Shown in pieces: positions 44,358 through 55,146 of a stretch of 64,000 bases of DNA. The stretch is from Elmis aenea (taxonomy: Eukaryota; Arthropoda; Insecta; Coleoptera; Elmidae): NCBI GenBank assembly GCA_947652605.1, contig OX393579.1:6882001-6946000 (forward strand), in the 5' to 3' direction. Position numbers and translations under genes: made by a program. The notes beneath the pieces were generated by a model, which had not been told where the DNA came from, ran no database searches, and saw only the letters and a list, made by a program, of their open reading frames with translations. The number at the start of each line of letters is the position of its first letter. Position 1 is the first letter of the stretch.

Positions 44358-45566
44358 CAGGGTGGTCCACATAGAAGGGCCACTATTGGGATCTCGTAAA
44401 CGGTAGGAGCTACAAAGAAGTTTAAATTAGACAAATTGTTCCATTTTCGGAAACCTATTCATTGATGCTCTAATGTTTTTAAAAATTTCCATGGCACGCT
44501 AGATAATCAACAAAAATCAAAATAGGCATTTTTTTTTAAATCGTTATTAACTCGGTTATACTTGATGGTACAAAAATAGGCTTCGCGGAAAAGTTGTAGA
44601 TTATTCACGCACTATAAAATGAAAACATTCATTTGTTTCAATATTGTTTCAATTCTTAGATAAATTACAAACTTGCATTTTTTTAAATGGAAACCCAAGT
44701 CGCCCATGACTTTATGTGAAAGAGTATTTTTTTAGCTTTTCAAAAATATATAGTTTTTTATATTTGTTGCAAAAAATAACCTAGATATGGCCAATTTTGT
44801 CAAAATTCAATCATCAAAGTTTGCCATGATTTCGTAAACAAGAGATGTTTGCAATTATTAAACAACTAAACGTCATTTCGAAGTAAATTTTTCAACTTTA
44901 AAGCAAATCCGTGTATTATTTTGTATTTTATAACTGTTTATTGTGGTATTGTGAACATGGCTAAATTTGAACTCTTTGAAAAGTTTAATATGTTAGAATG
45001 TTACTTTGTAAATGATAAAAACGTAGCGGCTGTTTCAGAATTTACTTGGCAATGACGTTTAGTTGTTTAATAATTGCAAACATCTCTTTACGATATCATG
45101 GCAAACTTTGATGATCGAATTTTTACAAAATTGGCCATATCTCGGTTATTTTTTGCAAAAAATATATAAAACTGTATATTTTTGAAAAGCTAAAAAAATT
45201 CTTTTTCACATACAGTCATGGCCAACTAGGGTTTTCATTTAAAAAATGCAAGTTTGTAATTTATCTAAGAATTGAAACCATATTGAAAAAAATGAATGTT
45301 TTTATTTTATAGTGCGTCAAAAAATCTACAACTTTTCCCTCAAACCTATTATTGTACCATCAAGTATAACCGAGTTATTAAAGATTTAAAAAAAATGCCT
45401 ATTTTGATTTTTGTTGATTACCTAGCGTGCCATGGAAATTTTTAAAAACATTAAAGCATCAATGAATAGGTGTCCGAAAATGGAACAATTTGTCTAATTT
45501 AAACTTCTTTGTAGCTCTTACCGTTTACGAAACCCCAATAGTGGTCCTTCTATGTGGACCACCCAC
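44358..45566. mobile_element. Long fold-back element, CAGGGTGGTCCACAT family
   Basis: TA-CAGGGTGGTCCACATAGAAG is inverted near the right end as CTTCTATGTGGACCACCC. Arms of roughly 500 bp include the CGTAAACGGT...GAGCTACAAAGAAG block. A second, damaged copy of this family is at 51004-51882. It is nested in the hAT at 44303-47860. Confidence 0.8.
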
Positions 45567-45624
45567 AATAAACCTAAAAATTATTAAGATGAAGCTCAAA
45601 TTTCAATAAAAAAGATTATATCTT

Positions 45625-46647
45625 TTGCTGCAAATGTTGCTCCAGTTATGATGGACAGAAAACGTGGCTGTTTAAAATTAATGAAGGATGACAATCCCGA
45701 AATGTTGCTTGAGCATTGTGTTATTCATAGACAAAATTTAGTTTCCAAAAACTTTCTCCTGTTCTAAACGAAATTCAGTAAAAAAATGTATCAAAACTAA
45801 TGCCAAATGTAAGCGTCGCTTCAAACAATTTTGTGAGAATAAAATGCTGACCATGTTAAACTATTGCTTCACACTGAGGTAAGATGGCTGCCACAGGGCA
45901 ATTGCTTAAGAAGATTCTTGGAACTATTTAATATTCTAAGCGAGTTTTTAAATGACAAACATGAAATAAAACTCCTACAATCAGTTGATGGACGAACATT
46001 TGTGAGTTATTTGACATATATCTTCGAAAAGCTGAATACGTTAAATAAGCAACTGCAAGGAGCAAATAAGACTTGTTGGTGCAAAGACTACGATTTCTTT
46101 ATTGCATTTTTGCAATTATGTCAAAAGAATGTTTTAGCAAAAAAGTGTGACCATTTTATTGTCTAAATAAGCGAGACTGTGAAGTAACTGATCCTTCTGT
46201 ACTAGTTATTACGGAACATCTGAGCAAAATGTCCTGCGATTTAAATAAAAGGTTTTCTGATTTAAAGAAAATTGATTTTCTATTTTGGATAACTCAGCCG
46301 ATGCTAGTAAACTTAAGTGTTGTGGCGATGCAGTACCAAGAAGAACTATCTAAAATGCAAAAGGGCGAATCTGTTAGAACTGTATTTAACATAAAAGGAA
46401 CAATGGCATGGCTTTGTGACGAGACAGAAACAAGATACCCAAATTCAACTAGTTTTGCAAGAAAACTGCTGTTGTTCTTTCCATCGTCATATTTAGTAGA
46501 ATGTGAATTTAGCGCTGCTAATGACTTGTTACAGGAAAAAATCGTTTGGATATCACAAACCAAAGGGATTTGAGATTAAAATTGACTAAATTAGAACCTC
46601 AAATAAAAACTCTTTGCAGCAGACGTCAAGCTCAAGGATCATATTGA
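45625..46647 (+). pseudogene. ZBED5/SCAND3-like hAT transposase pseudogene
   Basis: The remnant reads in order, with frame changes: ANVAPVMMDRKRGCLKLM, EHCVIHRQNLVSK, LLHTEVRWLPQGNCLRRFLE, FFIAFLQLCQKN, DLNKRFSDLKKIDFLF, then AWLCDETETRYP, PSSYLVECEFSAANDLL, and the tail DLRLKLTKLEPQIKTL. This order is that of ZBED5, SCAND3 or FAM200-like hAT-derived proteins. Stops and frameshifts interrupt it and the N-terminal BED finger is missing, so it is non-functional. Confidence 0.8.
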
Positions 46648-46714
46648 ATAAAATTTTGTTTTACCAAGTTAAGTACGATTTATGTTTCGTAATATACAAA
46701 GTGTTATTTATATA

Positions 46715-47476
46715 CGAGGGCGTATTGAAAAGTAAGGTCTCCAACGATGCCATTTCCGAACGCGAGTTGCTAGGCGAAATTTGACAACAGCGCTGCATTC
46801 CTTGGTTCCTCCACCACAGTGTAGAACCATCCGCGAGACCTTGGGACGCTCAATCGCTGCGTAGCAGTCGTATAGGATGCGGCTTCCGCCTAGCTCGCCC
46901 GCCAGGTGCGAACTGCGCTCAGTCATTCGATTTTTGAATGCAAAAAAGGTTTCTCCGATAGACATTCATCGCCAGTTAGTGGAAGTGTACGGGATAAGGG
47001 AAGGTCTTAATGAAGAGTGTGGCTACTTCTCATGAAGGGATTATTCTCCGATTATTGCGCACCATCTCGTCGATTCGAGCTGCTGTTGATTCCGGCAAAC
47101 TCGGCCGCCCGGACCGCTGCTCATCGTGGACGTTTTCCCGGCCCTCAGAAATCTCCCGGCACCACTTCCGCACGTTTTTTATGTCCATACAATTCGCACC
47201 GTATACTTCCACTAACTGGCGATGAATGTCTATCGGAGAAACCTTTTTTGCATTCAAAAATAGAATGACTGAGCGCAGTTCGCACCTGGCGGGCGAGCTA
47301 AGCGGGAGCCCCATCGTTAACGGCTGCTACGCAGCGACCTAGCGTTCCAAGGTCTCGCGGATGGTTCTACACTGTGGTGGGTGAACCAAGGAATGCAGCG
47401 CTGTTGTCAAATTTCGCCTAGCAACTCGCGTTCGGAAATGGCATCGTTGGAGACCTTACTTTTCAATACGCCCTCG
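46715..47476. mobile_element. Mariner element with two 5' ends (head-to-head fold-back)
   Basis: CGAGGGCGTATTGAAAAG at 46715 is inverted at the right end, with TA duplications at 46713-46714 and 47477-47478. The two arms of about 270 bp are inverted copies of the same mariner 5' end and transposase start. In a normal mariner only the short terminal repeats match, so this is a rearranged derivative of 762 bp. Confidence 0.88.
47030..47314 (-). pseudogene. Mariner transposase N-terminal HTH fragment
   Basis: The frame contains ELRSVILFLNAKKVSPIDIH, then RQLVEVYGANCMDIKNVRKW, then HDEQRSGRPSLPES. This is the N-terminal helix-turn-helix of mariner transposases, including the HDEQRSGRPS linker motif, as also seen in SETMAR. 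The DD34D catalytic domain is absent. The left arm at about 46908-46995 on the plus strand encodes a second copy of the start of the same domain. Confidence 0.85.
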
Positions 47477-47523
47477 TATGATTTACGTTCATTAAATAAA
47501 GTAAAATTAAAAACAGTTTTACC

Positions 47524-47715
47524 CATGGGCGTCCACAGGGGAGGGCAAATGGGGCACTTGCTCCTCCCTCGAATCGAGTACTCCATTAATGACCAAATGA
47601 AAGAGGGTCAAGTTAAAGTTCGTTAACTATTGTAATGCATTCCTGGTAGGGTCAGTTGTGCGCAATTTCGTCAGCAAGCTTTGCCCCCCTGGATAATTTT
47701 CTGCGGACGCCCATG
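47524..47715. mobile_element. Short hAT-type MITE with exact 8-bp target duplication
   Basis: CATGGGCGTCCACAGGG and the inverted right end GCGGACGCCCATG are flanked by GTTTTACC (47516-47523 and 47716-47723). The element is 192 bp with no coding capacity. It is inserted within the hAT debris beside the mariner. Confidence 0.88.
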
Positions 47716-47860
47716 GTTTTACCTTTGTTCTTTTTTTAGTTTGTAGTATCTATTGAATTTATCCTTTTTCGACATTTCATCGATTTTTATGAGAGGGGGG
47801 CATTAAAAACTTTGGAGGTGTTGAGGTGGGGCATGATTCAGAAATGGTTGGGAAACACTA

Positions 47861-49442
47861 ATTGATAGGCAACGATAAATAAAAAAAATCTTTGAAGTGA
47901 AACATAAAGAAAAATGTGGAGACAAACCAATTTTAATGGCTTGGAAATTGCAAAAATCCGTAAAAGATAACATTAATGCACAAAATTGTATTGTTTGTGC
48001 TGATTTTTTTTTTTAATTTAAAATTATTCGTTTTAATTATCTACTCACTCTATACATTATTTCTAGATTTTCTCAATAAAACTTTTTGCAAATTAAAAAA
48101 ACACTGAGATTTAAAGTTTACAGTCTCATTTAATTACAGCTGATTGATGGCAATGATATTAATTCACGCTACACGTTATTAAACCTAAAATCAACAACTT
48201 GTTAATTACATAATTCCAAGTTATTATGTAAATATAACTACATATTCGTAATGACTGCTTGAGGATATGTTCGAAGTTAGAAGACCTTGGCTAACTAAAC
48301 ATGTACTGAGTACAACTGTACGTTTGTTCAGAGACCATACATCGACAAACGGAATTGTACCATAGTAGACGAATAAAAATATGACCTTGTTAAATATTTT
48401 TGAGTGAATTATCAGAACCAAAAACCATTAAAAATCGATACATAATGGGGTCTTACACCTTACAGTAAAAGTACTAGGGATTAAATTAAAAAAATACCTA
48501 CATAATTGTATTACACGTACCTATACTATTTTATTTTGCAAGTTAAATATCTTGACAATTGTAAATTATTGTTTTATGACAATGAAGAACGTGTGCTGTA
48601 TGGATACAAAGTGATTCAAAGAAAGAAAGAAAATAATCTTTTGTATATTTCTTTAACATAAGAATTTTGTTTATTTTTGTATAAATATCACTTAGATCTA
48701 AAAAGTTTTTAAAATGTCTTTCTGATTGCAATTTCAAGCCCTATTATGTCACTGTACTCTGCCATTTCTTTTTTGAAAATGTTTGGATTTAATTTAATAC
48801 TTTAGACCTTTTCGTTCCAACCCTTGATTTGTATTTTATTTTAGACTAAATGACATTTTGGTTTCCTTTGAGAGCATTAACGCGTTCATAAGCGGATTAA
48901 AGTAACAGTTAATTTATTAGATGGCTTGTCTACCTCAAATTCTTGAAATAAACCAGCAGCTAATCTAGTGCTGATAGTTTGACCTAACCATTTGTTCGTG
49001 CAATTGAATATTTAAGTTACCGACAACTTTAAATGTTCCGACTAAACATTTCCTGTAATAAATTGCCTGCGTACGCTTTAACCCAATTTTTTAAACTTTC
49101 AGACATGTTTCCTGTACATTATTCGTATTTAAAGTAACATAAACTACGTTTTTCTGCGATCACTAATGTAATTGACTCCTACCGTACAAGCTGCATGGAT
49201 AGTAAGTGGGTTCTTACGCACGATAAGCAAAAAGCACAGTTTTTTAAAGAAATGATCAAAGTATACTCACGTCAAACACTTCCTGCATGCCTAGTGAGTG
49301 AGTTATAACGCCCGGTAAGCAAAACGCACACTTGTCTTGAAATGAAAGGAGGCTTGCGTCAAAATTGACAAGACAACGTGATTACATGTGTAGATTCGCC
49401 AAAACGCCTTAAAATCGTAGGTATTATGTGATCGTAGAAAAA
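47861..49442. other. No gene recognised
   Basis: AT-rich unique DNA. Short open frames near 48224 and 48543 on the minus strand have no recognisable features. Confidence 0.5.
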
Positions 49443-49573
49443 GTATGCTACATAACACGAGTTGTAAAGCAATTACGCACTCGTGGAAATACGCACTCGC
49501 CGCTATGCGGCTCCGTGCGTAACTTTTCCACTCGTGCTTAATAAGCTTCTTACAACTCTTAGTTATGTAATAT
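49443..49573. repeat. Small imperfect inverted repeat (MITE-like)
   Basis: CTACATAACACGAGTTGTAA is echoed at the right as TTACAACTCTTAGTTATGTA, with GCACTCGTGG against CCACTCGTGC inside. The length is about 130 bp. No target duplication was identified. Confidence 0.6.
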
Positions 49574-50046
49574 ATGTAATATTATTGGGGTTTTGTAAGA
49601 TTATTAGTTATTATTAATCTTTTGACTTTGGCCCAAAGAAATATTTTATTTTAATACCTTGCTAAAACAAGAGATTAAAAGGCAGTAGTTGGTGTTTGAA
49701 AATTTCGTCCATATGGTTAAAAAAAAATCACAAGTTTTTCTTTACATTATCAAGAAACAATGCTTTAAAATTGCCTTTTTGTTTCACAATTTTTAGAAGC
49801 GAAAAACTGTCTGTAGCTGATATTTAGATTGATTAAAATATTGCTACATCATGCGTTATTTATATCCGCCTTTAAAATATTTGAGCTTCTGCAAGAGATC
49901 ACGCCGCGGTTATCAATTTCATGTTATATATTTTATGCCATAAAGTTTAGCGTTGAGACTCTTAAGAAGTCAAAAATTCATGCAAAATTTATGCGTCGCA
50001 AGTTAGCGAATACATTGTGACTGCTTACATTTCTGCAGAACTATTC
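49574..50046. other. No gene recognised
   Basis: AT-rich DNA between two inverted-repeat elements. A 63-codon frame at 49829 is featureless and probably chance. Confidence 0.5.
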
Positions 50047-50669
50047 AGGGTGTGTAAAAATTGGCGGAAGCGCTACACGTGGCGATGTTCTTCGTAAAAT
50101 TGTAAGTCGAAAATCTTAATACGAAAATGTTGTACCATGCTTGCTGTGTCTGCAAGAGGTCCTCAAAGTTTTGACATTTAGTCCCTTAATAAGCGTTATT
50201 ATTTAATACTTGCAAATGAAAAAGCTGCAATTTGGAATAAAAATAAATTTCGAATAGTATTATTTCCTAGATATTTTGTTCTTTCTTTCAAAAATTGGTG
50301 TTGAAAATATGTAAATCACTGATTTGAATGAAAATAATACATATGGCAACGTTGTCATTAGCTGTCATCTCTGTTTTTCTCGTAATTATTTCTAGTTTGT
50401 GTTAGACGATACCTAAAAGTTTGCAGCTATGTTTACGAACCGAAGGCTTTTAGTTCGAACAAAAATTGTAAATAACTAAGTAAAAATTGCTGATAAAAAA
50501 ATGTCCAAACGCAAATCAATGTATGCAATGTTACCAATTTTTTTTTCTTTAAATCGTTTCTGAGGCCATAGGAAGCATGGTACAACATTTTTGTATCAAG
50601 ATTTTTGACTTAGAATTTTACGAAAAACATCGTCACGTGTAGCGCTTCCGCCAATTTATACACACCCTG
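50047..50669. mobile_element. Long fold-back element, CAGGGTGTGTAAAAATTGG family
   Basis: CAGGGTGTGTAAAAATTGGC is inverted at the right as GCCAATTTATACACACCCTG-TA. The arms share GGAAGCGCTACACGTGG against CACGTGTAGCGCTTCC. The right flank has TA, and the left flank reads TT, so one side has mutated. The length is 623 bp and no transposase is seen. Confidence 0.78.
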
Positions 50670-51003
50670 TATAATACGGTGCACTTTTTTTTACACAATT
50701 TGATACAGCTTAAAACGTCGCGTCGCTTAGTCGTACGAAAGATTGTAATTCATTGTTGTTTTTAGTTCTCTCTGTTGATGAATTTATTGGTTTTGAAGCT
50801 TGACCCTTGAAATGCTGAGTGGGGTCCTATAGGGACCCCAGAAAGTATTTTTCTTTAATAACTTTGTAAGTAATTTTTTGTAAATTTTCATATTTCGTGT
50901 GTTTTCTCCTTTTTTCATTGTAGATGGTAGTAAGTGTTGTCAAAAAGTGTACACCACTTCAAGGGTTAAGCTTTATATGTAAAAAAAGAGATATTGATAC
51001 ATA
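50670..51003. other. No gene recognised
   Basis: Short unique stretch between two fold-back elements. Nothing supported. Confidence 0.5.
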
Positions 51004-51882
51004 CAGGGTGGTCCACATAAAAGGGCCACTATTGGTATCTCGTAAACGGTAAGAGCTACAAAGAAGTTTAAATTAGACAAATTGCTCCCCCAGTGGTTTC
51101 CAACCTTTTTGGACCTTCGCCCCCATTTTTTATTAAAAAAACTTTGCGCCCCCCTCACTTTTCGTAACAATCTGATTTTATAAAAACTGTCCTCATATAA
51201 TAATTATTTAATGGGCTATAAGTCAATACCTATATCATATTCTGTATAAAGTTCTTTTTGTTTGCTTGTATTAAAAAATGATATTTTGGTAACAGCTTCG
51301 CGCCCCCCTTGCAATGGTCTCGCGCCCTCCTAGGGGGGCGCGCCCCACAGGTTGGAAACCACTGCTTTAACGTTTTAAATAAGTTTTTTTACGCATTGTA
51401 AAATGAAATCATTCATTTGTTTCAATATTGTTTAAATTCATAGCTTCATAGGGACTTTTGGATGATTGTTTTTGTTATTTCGAGCCTACATATCAAAATA
51501 AATAAATACATTAAACCTTATGTTATTAAAAATAGGAAAAATAATGCTTTTCATTAGGTCATAGCCAACTATGTTGTTTCCATATGTAACATTGCAGGTT
51601 TGCAATTAATCTAAACATTTAAACAATATAAAACAAATTAATGTTTTAATTTTATAGTGCGTAAAAAAATCTACAACTTTGTCTTTAAAAGTACATTTGT
51701 ACCATCAGGTTATCAGCGATTTAAAAAAAAAGTCCATTTTGAGTTTTGTTGATTATCTAGCGTGCCATGGAACTTTTTAAAACCTTAAAACATCACTGAA
51801 TCGGTCTCAAAAAGTGGTACAATTGTCTAATTAAACTTGTTTGTAACTCTTACCGGTAACGAGATTCCAATAGTGGTTTTTT
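51004..51882. mobile_element. Damaged copy of the CAGGGTGGTCCACAT fold-back, interrupted
   Basis: The left end CAGGGTGGTCCACATAAAAG and the following about 85 bp match 44358-44445. The right arm near 51780-51880 is decayed. A hAT MITE (51091-51364) splits it, and material next to the insertion is missing relative to the copy at 44358. Confidence 0.65.
51091..51364. mobile_element. hAT MITE, CAGTGGTTTCCAACCT ends
   Basis: CAGTGGTTTCCAACCTTTTT is inverted at the right end as AGGTTGGAAACCACTG. The interior has CGCCCCC-rich blocks like those near 22500 and 47800, typical of the ends of ZBED5-like hAT elements. The flanking 8-mers do not match, so one flank was probably deleted after insertion. 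Confidence 0.75.
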
Positions 51883-52649
51883 AATGCCTCTCCTTTACAT
51901 CACCGTCTCTATATTATTCTTCTTGGTTTTTTCGTCAGAGTCTGCTCATATGTTTGTTTCGATACTGTTTCTTTTTCTCTTCTTTCCTTTAGCTGTACCA
52001 GAATAATTGTTTATTTTTACAGTATCTGGTAACATACATTTAATTCCCATTCTTTGTCTAACTGCTCCGTTCCTTGGTCGTTACATGGTCGTGCCCTGTT
52101 AAACGGCAACATCCTCACCAAAAGCTATCGTCCACCACTCTTACTCTATTTTTTTGTTAAAATATTCATTATCCAAAGTTTTGACCCGTAGGTGAAGCAA
52201 TTTAACATTAAGGATTTGACCAAATGTAACTGTTAGTTTATTAACGTCTGTGCTCCAAAGAAACCAACTGACTGTACGCTGTTTTCCTATTTTATTGTAA
52301 ACTCTTTTTTTGTATCGTCACTCGTTAAAATGTTTTGTTTCTATTTGTAATCTTGTGTAGTTTTTATGGTTGCATTATCCAGAATCGGTTTTTATTTTAC
52401 ACTCCACTGCCATTGGTCGTGTTTTTTTTTCTCTGTTTATTTACTCGTACAAAACTAATCTTTTCTATACCCTGATCCGTTTCCTCAGCATATATCATGC
52501 ATCCAGTATGTCTTCGGAAAGAAAAATCTTGTCGTTTTGGATAATAGCGTGTAGAAGCAGAATTCAAATTCAGTGTTAGAGAGAAGCAGCAGTCCTGTCT
52601 AAGGCCTTTGTTGACAAAAAAAACTCCATTTCTAGCTTTAACATAGCTG
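51883..52649. other. No gene recognised
   Basis: AT-rich unique DNA. An open frame of 69 codons at 52370 is featureless. Nothing supported. Confidence 0.5.
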
Positions 52650-53240
52650 ACATTATTATTATTTATTATTACCGCGGAGGTGGTCCCCTTTTGGGTTCCT
52701 GTACTGCGACCTATTGGTCTATTGTACCTTCTGGTGATAGCCCCTTACAGAAGTCCTGTGGTTTTAGAAAACTTCAGAATTTTCTTGAAGGGTGTTTTTC
52801 TTAACTCTTCTTCATTGGCTTCTTACATCCCTAGAAGTCTACGCCGATAGGGTGTGAACCCTTCACACTGGCATATTACGTGAAGAGGAGTTTCTTCTTC
52901 TTCACCACATCCTCTGCATATATCGGTCTCTGAGAGCCCTATTATGTAGAAGTGTCTGTTTAACCCACAGTGCCCTGTGACGAGTCCTGTGGCTGCTCTG
53001 ATGTCTGCTCTCATCCTGAGCATTTCTTCTGTCTTTTCTTTAGAGACCATTAGGATAGCCTTAGAATGGGCTTGTCCTGCAACTTTTTTCCAATGAGCAT
53101 TATACCCTTGTATTAATATGTCATTTAGTCATCGCTTGGCTGTGCCATAGGATTTACCAATTGCGGGTTCTGGTCGAACATTGTTTTCATCAAACTACTT
53201 TAACTTTGTTGATATATCTTGGAAAAATTATTTTTCGTTG
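52650..53240 (-). pseudogene. R1/I-group LINE C-terminal tail and 3' end
   Basis: On the minus strand the reading is AIGKSYGTAK, then YNAHWKKVAGQAHSKAIL, then TGLVTGHCGLNRHFYIIGL, then ICRGCGEEEETPLHVICQCE. The last has the C-x2-C-x8-H-x4-C pattern found behind the RNase H domain of R1 and related LINEs. A stretch of TAATAATAA-type repeats at about 52658-52672 marks the 3' end. The reverse transcriptase is missing, so the copy is strongly 5' truncated. Confidence 0.7.
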
Positions 53241-53938
53241 CACCTCGTGGCACACAGGCAAATTGCTGACAAAAAATAACTTCTAGACTTATTGACCATA
53301 TTTATTATTTATTAAAAACAAATATCTTTCGTCAGCTGAACTTTTCCGTACCGAACAAATCTAAAAATAGATTCGTACTCGAGCTTTTTTATTTTTCTCT
53401 ACAATGTTCTTATATCCTGCTACAACACCGTAAAGCCGTGGCTCCTGTTTTATTAAAGCGTTTTACGTTAATTTCGTCCCTGCTTGTTTGTTTTCACCAA
53501 TACAGTTGTTTTATTTTGTCCTCGCTACAACAGCCAGCCAGCACCTTCGTATTTTATTTCAAGTTTGTTTTTGCTTGTTTTTATTACATGCTTTTAACGT
53601 ATTGGTTGCCGTTGTAAGTGATATATCCGTTTTAGACGTATTTATTATTTTTATGGGATGTTTTGACGAGTAAGTGCGTTTAAATCGGCTTAAAGGGGCG
53701 ATGATCTTCACACGTTATACATGTAGCTCTCTTTTAACGTGGGATGAAATGTATTTATGGATTTTAATGCATCCTTTGGAATCAGAAATCCCTGGGGATT
53801 AACGTACTACTGTATGTAGCAGTCTGCAAAATATAAAGCATTAGGTGATGATATTTTACCATGTTTTTACTTAGTGTCTTAAAATATCTGAACAACTTTG
53901 AAAAATGGTTTAAGGTTTCCTTTATATTGTAAACGATA
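53241..53938. other. No gene recognised
   Basis: Unique DNA up to the hAT element. A 61-codon frame at 53488 has no recognisable features. Confidence 0.5.
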
Positions 53939-53946
53939 TTATATTG

Positions 53947-55138
53947 CAGGGGTGGCAAACCTATGGCACACGTCACGCGTGCCACAGCTGGCACGTAAAA
54001 AAATTGGCACGTCGAAAAAATTGTTGTTTTTCTAACATTTTTGGAAAATTAATACTTTTTTTAAAATAATGAATCAATAACACCAAATTATATTTTTACA
54101 AAAAAAAAAAATACATCTGTTTTGTTTAGAAACTATGCGAATTTTAAACAAAATTGCAAGTATTTAAACGAGATATTGCTTCTCATGCCTTCAAATATTT
54201 TCCAATATTTTTTTAATAAAAAATCCGACCTTTTAAATTAAAATAAATTAAATTAAATTGATTGAAGATTTAACCATCGCTGTGGAATCAATAATAAATG
54301 AATTTTCTTTGCGTTTTTCTCAGTTTAAAAATTTCGAAGACATTTCAAAATTCATAATTTTCCGAGACATAATCAAAGTTGATGAAATTGATTTGGAAAT
54401 TTTTAAATGGTAAAATTAGAAAATTTTGAAATGCAAATAATTGATTTTCAATCAAGTGCAATTAGAGGCAAAAGTTTGTCGACTTAAGGGAAAATTTAGA
54501 GATTTTTGAAAGAATACGTTTGGAGGAAAAAATGAATAATAATGCTGAAAGCAAAATTATTGATGTCTGGCAAACGATTTCAGAAGACTTTAAATCTTTA
54601 GAGAAATTAGCGTCGTATATTTTAACTACATTTTCTTCCACATATGCATGTGAGTCTCTGTTTTCACAAACGAATTTGATAAAAAATAAAATCAGAAATA
54701 CACTAACGGATGAATCTCGTTCAGCAAGCATTCTATTAAAAGTAACGAAATACCAACCTGATATCAAAAAGCATTCAACAACAAAAATCGCATTTAAAAC
54801 TTATATTTTAGTTCTTATTGTTGGTACCGACTTAATTAATGTTGTTTGAAAAGTAAACACATGTAATGTGCAATTATTATTTTTGTCTAATTATATCTTT
54901 CTATTGGTAAAATATTTAATATTTCTTTTTAAAAATTTAGTTATGTATCTTTAGTTGTTTTTTAACTATAAATTTCTATTAGTAGTCAATAAAAGATATT
55001 TGTTTAATACAAATATTGTAATTTACTCTTTATCTCCTCACAATCAGCAATGTTTTTGTTTTCATTCATTGCAAAAGTTACCTGGCACACCAGCATTTTA
55101 AAATGTGAAAATTCTAAAAATTTGGCACGCCGCCCCTG
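53947..55138 (+). mobile_element. Internally deleted hAT element with exact 8-bp target duplication
   Basis: CAGGGGTGGCAAACC at the left and GGCACGCCGCCCCTG at the right are imperfect inverted ends. They are flanked by TTATATTG (53939-53946 and 55139-55146). A transposase tail lies inside at about 54261-54849. The 1192-bp element lacks the front of the transposase and would need help from a full copy to move. Confidence 0.9.
54261..54849 (+). pseudogene. hAT transposase C-terminal remnant (GTF2IRD2/ZBED-like)
   Basis: The first part reads INEFSLRFSQFKNFE and IIKVDEIDLEIF with stops. Then from 54520 an open frame reads VWQTISEDFKSLEKLASYIL, then STYACESLFSQTNLIKNKIR and LTDESRSASILLKVT. ACESLFSQTNLIKNKIRNTL is the hAT dimerisation motif as in GTF2IRD2- and EPM2AIP1-like proteins. 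The N-terminal two thirds are missing and the first part is frameshifted. Confidence 0.78.
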
Positions 55139-55146
55139 TTATATTG

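Larger units (their letters stand above)
44303..47860 (+). mobile_element. Degraded ZBED5-like hAT element with nested insertions
   Basis: CAGTGTTTCCCCACGGGGG at 44303 and GGTTGGGAAACACTA near 47846-47860 look like its inverted ends. Transposase remnants occupy about 45625-46647. Three later elements lie inside: a fold-back (44358-45566), a mariner (46715-47476) and a hAT MITE (47524-47715). The 8-bp target duplication cannot be matched exactly, so the outer limits are less certain than the content. Confidence 0.55.

Noticed and set aside
46708..47626. Several open frames of 60-90 codons on both strands around the mariner
   Set aside because: They are alternate frames of the inverted mariner arms and of the neighbouring MITE. 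Only the minus-strand HTH frame at 47030-47314 has family support.
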